This document shows, piece after piece, positions 5,392-7,985 of a stretch of 7,985 nucleotides of DNA. Position 1 is the first letter of the stretch; each line of letters opens with the position of its first letter. Source of the DNA: Propionibacteriaceae bacterium (GTDB taxonomy: Bacteria; Actinomycetota; Actinomycetes; Propionibacteriales; Propionibacteriaceae). Under the pieces are notes generated by a model, which worked only from the letters and a program-made list of their open reading frames with translations, was not told the DNA's origin and did no database searches. The translations under genes and the position numbers were made by a program. Where the stretch lies: contig DMIX01000047.1 in assembly GCA_003451975.1 (NCBI GenBank), positions 1 to 7,985 on the forward strand, given 5' to 3'.

Positions 5392-6819
5392 TCAGGGTTG
5401 TTCCCGCAGGAGCGCATCGATGGCCTGCGGCAGCACTGCGGCAAGCTCCTGTGGCGTCACCGGACCCGGTGTTGACGAAGCAGCACACGCCTGCATGCTC
5501 GCCGCAGCGACACCGGCAATGCGAGCGTCGCGTCCTGCGGCCAGTACTGCTCCGGCGATCCCGGCCAGCACATCCCCCGATCCCGCCTGCGCCGTCCACG
5601 CAGGCCCCGGCAGGGCGCACTCGACGACGGCATCGTCCGGGGTCGCCAGATATTGGCTGGCACCCTTCACCAACACCGTGCAGCCGGTTCGGTCCGCAGC
5701 ATGGCGCACCGCTGTCATCGGGTCGGCGGTCACGGCGTCGCGGTCCTCCCCCAACAGGTAGGCCAGTTCACCGGCATGCGTAGTCAGCAGCACGTCGAGG
5801 CGTCCTCGCTCGGGAAGGTGGCGCAGTGCGTCGGCGTCGATCACCAGCGGCATTCCCGATGCCACAGCCTCGGCGACCGCTGCGGCCGGGCCTCGGTTAC
5901 CCCAGCCGGAGCCGAGCACCAACGCCTGCACCCGACCGGGGGCCGAAACGACATTCGGAAGGTGGGCAACCACAGCCCGGGCAACGTCGGCAGGCCCCAG
6001 ATAGCGCACCATGCCGGCACCGGCGTGGGTGGCACCGGCCGCGCCTAGGACGGCCGCTCCCGGGTAGTCGGTCGAGCCGGTGTTCAGCCCCACCACGCCG
6101 CGGGAATACTTGTCGCTGCAGGCATCGGGAACCGGCCAGTGTTCGACCAGGTCCGAAGCGGTCCACTGTCGAAGCGCTGGCTGGTCGAAACGCAGCCCGA
6201 TATCGACCAACTGAACCTCCCCACAGGCCGTCTTCGCCGGCTCCATGAGTTGACACAACTTGTGACCGCCGAAGGTCACGGTGAGCGCGGCCCTGAAATG
6301 CGGAGCATCAACGAAGGGCGGCTCCGGCGCCAGCCCGGACGGCAGATCCACCGCCACCACCGGCACGCCCAGCGCGACGCACCGGTCCGCGAAACCAGCC
6401 ACTTCTGAACTCAGCCCTGGCCGTGACCCGATACCGGCCACGCCATCGATCACAGCGTCCAGGCGGCTCAACTGATCCTGGGACTCGACACGGTCCACTT
6501 CCCGTCCACCCGCAGCCAGGAAAGCAGCCCAGCCGTTCTCATGAACCGTGGATCCCACCCGCCAGGCCGACACCGACACCCCGCGGCGGGCCAGCCGCAC
6601 ACCGGCGTAGAGCGCGTCCCCACCGTTGTTGCCCGACCCGAGAACTAGCAGCACCCGAGCGCCGTAGACGGCACCGGTTCGGGTCCACAGAGGCAACCGA
6701 CGCATCACTGCGGTGGCCAGTCCGGCAGCAGCCCGCTGCATCAAGGTGTCTGCTCCCACGTCGGCGAAGGCCCGCTCCTCAGCGGCTCGGACCTGCGCGA
6801 CGCGGTAGCCGAGAATCAC
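5392..6819 (-). CDS. nnr: Bifunctional NAD(P)HX epimerase / ADP- or ATP-dependent NAD(P)HX dehydratase
   Basis: Repair enzyme for hydrated NADH and NADPH: the N-terminal half interconverts the R and S hydrates and the C-terminal half dehydrates S-NAD(P)HX using a nucleotide. At 475 residues it is a normal fused YjeF-type protein. The epimerase domain (about 1-212) has LVLGSGNNGGDALYAGVRLA (GNNGGD at 63-68), AVIDGVAGIG with D125 as the likely catalytic acid, VDLPSGL (157-163) and the closing EVQLVDIGL. The ribokinase-like dehydratase domain (about 220-475) has DKYSRGVVGLNTGS near 236, AAGATHAGAGMV near 260-271, LVIDADAL (325-332), LLTTHAGE (344-351), TVLVKGA (381-387) and AGSGDVLAG (412-420) with the probable catalytic aspartate D416. 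The usual LTPHPGE motif reads LTTHAGE here. The start is GTG, overlapping the acpS stop by 4 bases, so it is read in an operon with acpS. No membrane segment or signal peptide is seen. Confidence 0.95.
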   Translation of the reverse strand: MILGYRVAQVRAAEERAFADVGADTLMQRAAAGLATAVMRRLPLWTRTGAVYGARVLLVLGSGNNGGDALYAGVRLARRGVSVSAWRVGSTVHENGWAAFLAAGGREVDRVESQDQLSRLDAVIDGVAGIGSRPGLSSEVAGFADRCVALGVPVVAVDLPSGLAPEPPFVDAPHFRAALTVTFGGHKLCQLMEPAKTACGEVQLVDIGLRFDQPALRQWTASDLVEHWPVPDACSDKYSRGVVGLNTGSTDYPGAAVLGAAGATHAGAGMVRYLGPADVARAVVAHLPNVVSAPGRVQALVLGSGWGNRGPAAAVAEAVASGMPLVIDADALRHLPERGRLDVLLTTHAGELAYLLGEDRDAVTADPMTAVRHAADRTGCTVLVKGASQYLATPDDAVVECALPGPAWTAQAGSGDVLAGIAGAVLAAGRDARIAGVAAASMQACAASSTPGPVTPQELAAVLPQAIDALLREQP

Positions 6820-7163
6820 GACTCGCAGACCACCATCGCCGCCGCGACGCCGGCATCGTGGGTGATCGACAAGAACACATTAGACACCCCAAGTTCGGCC
6901 AATCGCTCGGCGACGGTGCCATGGAACACGAAGTAGGGCTGACCGGATTCCTCCGACAGCACCTCAACATCGGTCCAGACCAGGCCACGCGGTGCGCCCA
7001 CGGCCTTCGCCAACGCCTCCTTGGCTGCGAACCGCCCGGCCAGACGTTCGGTGGGCGCGTCACGCTCCGCTTCAGTGAAAAGCCGCTCCGGGACCCCGGT
7101 CCGTTCGGTCGCCCGCGAGAACCGGAAGACCTCGGTGATGTCCAACCCAATGCCTACGATCAT
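6816..7163 (-). CDS. acpS: Holo-[acyl-carrier-protein] synthase
   Basis: Transfers the 4'-phosphopantetheine arm of coenzyme A to a serine of acyl carrier protein, switching it on for fatty-acid synthesis in the cytoplasm. At 115 residues it has the length of a typical bacterial AcpS. Motifs are MIVGIGLDITEV at the start (D8 likely binds magnesium), RLAGRFAAKEALAKAVG at 40-56 (E49 is the second metal ligand, within the FAAKEA core) and the C-terminal FLSITHDAGVAAAMVV with the conserved S-x-x-HD segment. The ATG at 7163 has GGAG seven bases upstream and follows the glmS stop by 19 bases. Its stop overlaps the nnr start. The linkage to glmS upstream and an NAD(P)HX repair gene downstream is common in Actinobacteria and supports the call. 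Nothing odd is visible. Confidence 0.95.
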   Translation of the reverse strand: MIVGIGLDITEVFRFSRATERTGVPERLFTEAERDAPTERLAGRFAAKEALAKAVGAPRGLVWTDVEVLSEESGQPYFVFHGTVAERLAELGVSNVFLSITHDAGVAAAMVVCES

Positions 7164-7170
7164 GTCAACA

Positions 7171-7174
7171 CTCC
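7171..7174 (-). promoter_or_regulatory. Shine-Dalgarno of acpS
   Basis: GGAG on the minus strand sits in the 19-base gap between the glmS stop and the acpS ATG, seven bases before the start. There is no room for a promoter or terminator here, so acpS is most likely read from the glmS message. Confidence 0.55.
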
Positions 7175-7182
7175 GTTGTGGT

Positions 7183-7985
7183 TCACTCCACCGTGACGCT
7201 CTTGGCCAGATTACGGGGTTGATCGACGTCGAAGCCCTTCAACGTCGCCAATTCGCAGGCGAACATCTGCAGCGGCACCGTGGCGACCAACGGCTGCAGC
7301 AGCGTTGACACCTTGGGCAGCGAGAAAAGGATGTCGGCATAGGGCTCCACCTCGACATCACCCTCCTCGGCCAGCACGATGGTCAAAGCGCCACGAGCGC
7401 GCACCTCTTGGATGTTGGAGACCACCTTGTCGTGAAGCTGGTCGCGACCCTGCGGCGGCACCACCACGAAGATCGGAAGCTGATCCTCCACCAACGCGAT
7501 CGGCCCATGCTTGAGCTCTCCGGCCGGGAATCCCTCGGCGTGCAGATAGGCCAGCTCCTTCAGCTTGAGCGCCCCCTCCAGTGCCACCGGGTAGCCGACG
7601 TGGCGTCCCAGGAAGAGCACCGAACGCGTGTCGACGAACCGGGCCGCCACCTCGCGAATCTGACCGATCCGATCGAGTACTTCCTGGATCAGCGGCGGCG
7701 TCGCCGCCAACTCGTTCATGACGTTGTGGATCTCGTCGTCGAACATGGTGCCGCGCACCTGAGCAAGATACAGCCCCAGCAGGTAGCAGGCCGCCACCTG
7801 AGTGAGGAAGCCCTTGGTGGAGGCGACGCCGATCTCGGGACCGGCATGGGTGTAGATCACGGCATCGGATTCGCGCGGAATGGTGGCTCCGTTGGTGTTG
7901 CAGATGGCGATCACTTTCGCCTTCTGTTCACGGGCGTGCCGGATCGCCATCAAGGTGTCGGCGGTCTCGCCGGACTGGCTGATGG
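7183..7985 (-). CDS. glmS: Glutamine-fructose-6-phosphate aminotransferase GlmS (C-terminal part, cut by window edge)
   Basis: Makes glucosamine-6-phosphate from fructose-6-phosphate and glutamine, the first step towards UDP-GlcNAc for peptidoglycan. Only the last 266 residues of a protein usually about 610-625 long are present; the glutaminase domain and first part of the isomerase lie beyond the window. The fragment opens with ISQSGETADTLMAIRHA, the sugar-phosphate-binding SIS motif, so the frame continues past the internal methionines near 7953, which are not starts. The second SIS domain shows VLFLGRHVGYPVALEGALKL, then ELAYLHAEGFPAGELKHGP with the catalytic Glu and His region. The C-terminus DQPRNLAKSVTVE carries the invariant lysine that forms the imine with fructose-6-phosphate and the ordered tail of the enzyme. 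The stop TGA is at 7183-7185. Any glmS riboswitch or promoter would lie outside this window. Confidence 0.97.
   Translation of the reverse strand, partial: ISQSGETADTLMAIRHAREQKAKVIAICNTNGATIPRESDAVIYTHAGPEIGVASTKGFLTQVAACYLLGLYLAQVRGTMFDDEIHNVMNELAATPPLIQEVLDRIGQIREVAARFVDTRSVLFLGRHVGYPVALEGALKLKELAYLHAEGFPAGELKHGPIALVEDQLPIFVVVPPQGRDQLHDKVVSNIQEVRARGALTIVLAEEGDVEVEPYADILFSLPKVSTLLQPLVATVPLQMFACELATLKGFDVDQPRNLAKSVTVE

Noticed and set aside
7183..7953. glmS fragment read as a complete 256-residue protein starting at a methionine near 7953
   Set aside because: The frame stays open to the window edge and encodes the conserved SQSGETADT SIS motif upstream, so the gene is only truncated by the window.

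Overview
The window reads as an ordinary chromosomal stretch from a high-GC Gram-positive bacterium (Actinobacteria). The supporting signs are the base composition, the strong preference for codons ending in G or C, GTG starts, GTGA and ATGA-type overlaps, the glmS-acpS-nnr gene order, and an oligopeptide transporter whose subunits carry paired extracytoplasmic cysteines. A propionibacterial host would fit, but that is an impression from protein style and not a demonstrated assignment. Every gene lies on the minus strand, so transcription runs from high to low coordinates.

First in transcription order (7985 to 5392) is a housekeeping cluster. It holds the C-terminal 266 residues of glucosamine-6-phosphate synthase (GlmS, cut by the window edge), then holo-ACP synthase (AcpS), then a fused NAD(P)HX epimerase/dehydratase (Nnr). 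glmS and acpS are 19 bases apart, and acpS and nnr overlap by 4 bases (GTGA). The three are probably one transcript linking cell-wall aminosugar supply, activation of fatty-acid carrier protein, and repair of damaged NAD(P)H.

The only sizeable intergenic region (5188-5391, about 200 bp) follows. Just after nnr it has two adjacent inverted repeats. Closer to oppA it has an A7 tract, a weak promoter candidate, a 6+6 inverted repeat and a perfect 14-base palindrome. This is where the nnr transcript would end and opp transcription would begin.

The rest (5187 to 1) is a complete-order oligopeptide ABC importer, oppA-oppB-oppC-oppD-oppF, with oppF cut off by the window edge after its Walker B/D-loop. 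OppA is a lipoprotein binding protein, OppB and OppC form the membrane channel, and OppD and OppF are the two ATPases. oppB to oppF overlap one another by 4 or 8 bases and are presumably translationally coupled. oppA is set apart from oppB by 78 bases holding a perfect 14-bp stem with a 4-base loop and no U-tract, a likely device for making more OppA than membrane complex.

I found no transposase, integrase, CRISPR array, tRNA, rRNA, phage gene or defence/toxin gene, and no undescribed system. The points most worth a second look are the oppA-oppB hairpin, the structured oppA leader, the cysteine pairs shared by OppA, OppB and OppC, and the replacement of the often-seen alr-tsaE neighbourhood after nnr by opp.
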